From NCBI GenBank assembly GCA_022825505.1, contig JAJDWR010000082.1:1-34015 (forward strand): a stretch of DNA of 34,015 nucleotides, given 5' to 3'. This DNA is from Gammaproteobacteria bacterium. GTDB lineage: Bacteria > Pseudomonadota > Gammaproteobacteria > Steroidobacterales > Rariloculaceae. The position numbers and the translations under genes were made by a program. Within the stretch, counting starts at the first letter, position 1. Each line of letters opens with the position of its first letter. Of the stretch, positions 32,443 to 34,015 are shown piece after piece. The notes below the pieces were generated by a model. That model did not search any database, had not been told where the DNA came from, and was given only the letters and a program-made list of their open reading frames with translations.

Positions 32443-34015
32443 GCTCGTGCCGAACTCCTGTTCGAGATCGTGGAACATTTCCTCGCGGACCAGCACGATC
32501 GGCAGGAAACCGATGTTGTAGACCCGGTCGTGGAAATCCTTCAGCGTTCCAATCTGGTCGAGTTCGCGCATCTTCTGGAAGTAGTCTTCGCGCAGCAGCA
32601 TCCACTGGAAGTAACCGACTGTCGGTGCGGACATGGTTGTGCCGACCCGGGAAACGATGCCGTCGATATTGATCTGGGCGCCACGGGGGACGAAGCCGAT
32701 GGTGTTAATCTCCAGATCCAGCGCCTCATCGTAAGTCATGCGGCCGGTGTGCAGGCCGGAGTCGATGATCACCCTGCCCATTCGCCAGAGTTTGGCGCGC
32801 AGGTATTCCAGCTCGTAGATATCCTGCTTGTCCTCGGGGAACCAGCCGTATTTCGGGTCCGGAGTCAGTTCCCACTCGATGTAGTAACACCAGGCTTGGT
32901 TCGAATAGCTGCTCTCGTAAACCCGCAACGGCCGGTCGAGCGTGTTCTGGTAGAGACGCTGCAGGTGATGCCCGGGGTACACCTCGTGGGTCGCGATCAC
33001 GTACATGAACGAAGCGTCCTTCTCGCGGAGGTTGCCCTCGGCGATGTCGTCGGGCCAGTCCGGGTTGACCGGAATGATGGTCCAGGCCGATTTCCGGGAG
33101 TCGGAGGCGACGGGCACGCCCGGGCCCCAACCCCACCATTGCGATGCCCAGAGGCTGGGATCGGCCGCTTCCATGATGGCGTCGTCGTTGTCCCAGGGAA
33201 TGGTGACCAGGTCGTTGTCGATGACCCAGTCCCGCGACGCCCGGGTCGCCTCCAGGTGCTTGTAGACGAGTTGTTCGGCGAAGAAGTGGTCCTCCTTCTC
33301 GTCATGGATGATTTCGAGCCAGGTGCGCTCCGGATCGATCCTTTCCGCCTTGACCTCCAGGTGGCTCATGACGATGTCGAACTGCTTCCAGCCCCATTCG
33401 TGATAATTCGGAATTCGGGTGAATCCCGGGGCGCCGCGCGCGATCCGGCGCAGGTGCATCTCGTTCTCGGGGAGCAGGTACTTCTTCTCCATCAGCTCGT
33501 TGAAGACCTCCTCGCCGATGGCGTAGTCGCCCTGTTCCCGCTGCGGGAAGTCCTCGTTGGTGAACCGGCGATACTCCGCGAGCGCGGCGATGCCGTCCTT
33601 TCCGGCGGCGAGCAGCCGCTCGCGCAGCGCGCCATCCGCCACGCGCTCGGCGAAGGGGGGAAGTTCGTGCTCCAATACGAGCGCGAAGCCGTCGATGAAG
33701 TCGTTGCCCAATTCCACCCACCGCGCGATGTACTGATCGAGGTTGGTCTCGGCATTGACGAGCCGCACCTGCAGCAATTCGAGGTCGTCGACGAGTTCGG
33801 CCGCGCGCGTGTTCACGGGCCTCGGGTCGGCGAGGAGCTTGTAGGCGACGTCGCTGTTGTTGAGGTATAGCTTGGGATCCTGGCGCCAGCGCTGCACGCG
33901 CTCGCCCTCGATGATCCTCGCCTCGAGCCGGCTCTTGAGGAAGCGCCAGTCGATGTCCTGCACGAAGGCGAGCCCGCCGCGGTCGATCGCCTCGAGTTCC
34001 TCCAGCAGGTCGCGG
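32440..34015 (-). CDS. DUF885 family protein with intact HExxPGH motif, 5' end cut by the window
   Basis: At least 524 residues are visible; the frame stays open to base 34015 (RDLLEELEAIDRGGLAF before the in-frame GTG at 33963), so the true start is outside. The metal motif is complete, HEVYPGHH (nt 32965-32988), preceded by SFMYVIAT and followed by SSYSNQAWCYYIEWEL, the counterpart of EGWAxYxE. The C-terminal half contains LRAKLWRMGRVIIDSGLHTGRMTYDEA, which is typical of DUF885. This is the most canonical of the three DUF885 proteins here and may be an active metal-dependent hydrolase or peptidase. It is followed after 6 nt by the PQQ dehydrogenase. Location cannot be judged without the N-terminus. 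Confidence 0.85.
   Translation of the reverse strand, partial: RDLLEELEAIDRGGLAFVQDIDWRFLKSRLEARIIEGERVQRWRQDPKLYLNNSDVAYKLLADPRPVNTRAAELVDDLELLQVRLVNAETNLDQYIARWVELGNDFIDGFALVLEHELPPFAERVADGALRERLLAAGKDGIAALAEYRRFTNEDFPQREQGDYAIGEEVFNELMEKKYLLPENEMHLRRIARGAPGFTRIPNYHEWGWKQFDIVMSHLEVKAERIDPERTWLEIIHDEKEDHFFAEQLVYKHLEATRASRDWVIDNDLVTIPWDNDDAIMEAADPSLWASQWWGWGPGVPVASDSRKSAWTIIPVNPDWPDDIAEGNLREKDASFMYVIATHEVYPGHHLQRLYQNTLDRPLRVYESSYSNQAWCYYIEWELTPDPKYGWFPEDKQDIYELEYLRAKLWRMGRVIIDSGLHTGRMTYDEALDLEINTIGFVPRGAQINIDGIVSRVGTTMSAPTVGYFQWMLLREDYFQKMRELDQIGTLKDFHDRVYNIGFLPIVLVREEMFHDLEQEFGTS

Overview
The window is GC-rich, densely packed bacterial DNA with many 1-4 nt gene overlaps (ATGA, GTGA, TGATG) and frequent GTG/TTG starts. 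Split P-protein subunits, soluble c-type cytochromes, a PQQ dehydrogenase, Tat and lipoprotein signals, polyamine-type and polar amino-acid ABC importers and a VapBC-like pair together suggest a free-living heterotrophic member of the Pseudomonadota. Gammaproteobacteria is my best guess, inferred from gene content rather than from a marker gene. I see no insertion sequence, phage gene, CRISPR array or rRNA.

Layout. 202-2230 (-): a flavoprotein of the vanillyl-alcohol oxidase/p-cresol methylhydroxylase family with an overlapping small cytochrome c. 2378-2794 (+): a small Tat-exported protein of unknown role. 2877-5310 (-): a three-gene exported set (diheme cytochrome c, beta-trefoil-like protein, DUF6152-like protein). 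5477-6377 (+): a CAT-anticodon tRNA followed by a Phd-type antitoxin and a PIN toxin. 6461-11537 (+): a RidA-fold lipoprotein, then a DUF885 lipoprotein, an S15/CocE-type hydrolase and a short-chain dehydrogenase (SDR). 11558-20282 (-): seven genes read as one unit, namely divergent GcvPA-like and GcvPB-like proteins, a second DUF885 protein and a complete polyamine-type ABC importer. 20429-21568 (+): an ATP-NAD-kinase/AcoX-like protein transcribed divergently from that operon. 21643-23841 (-): a dihydrodipicolinate-synthase-family lyase/aldolase and an old-yellow-enzyme oxidoreductase, separated by a nested inverted repeat. 23966-25093 (+): an amino-acid-oxidase-like flavoprotein. 25189-29003 (-): an SDR plus a polar amino-acid ABC importer. 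29290-34015 (-): a third DUF885 protein (cut by the window edge), a heme-PQQ dehydrogenase and a SAM methyltransferase.

How the genes may work together. The window reads as several import-and-degrade modules for small nitrogenous or peptide-like compounds, plus periplasmic oxidation systems (flavoprotein/cytochrome, PQQ/heme). The most unusual unit is 11558-20282: a two-subunit P-protein with non-canonical active-site loops, no H-, T- or L-protein gene in the window, joined to a DUF885 protein and its own importer. It may be a PLP-dependent pathway on a substrate other than glycine. The three DUF885 proteins carry three different states of the family's HExxPGH metal motif. A 35-bp repeat spans two successive stop/start junctions and gives two unrelated proteins the same N-terminus, MAKVPRQ.
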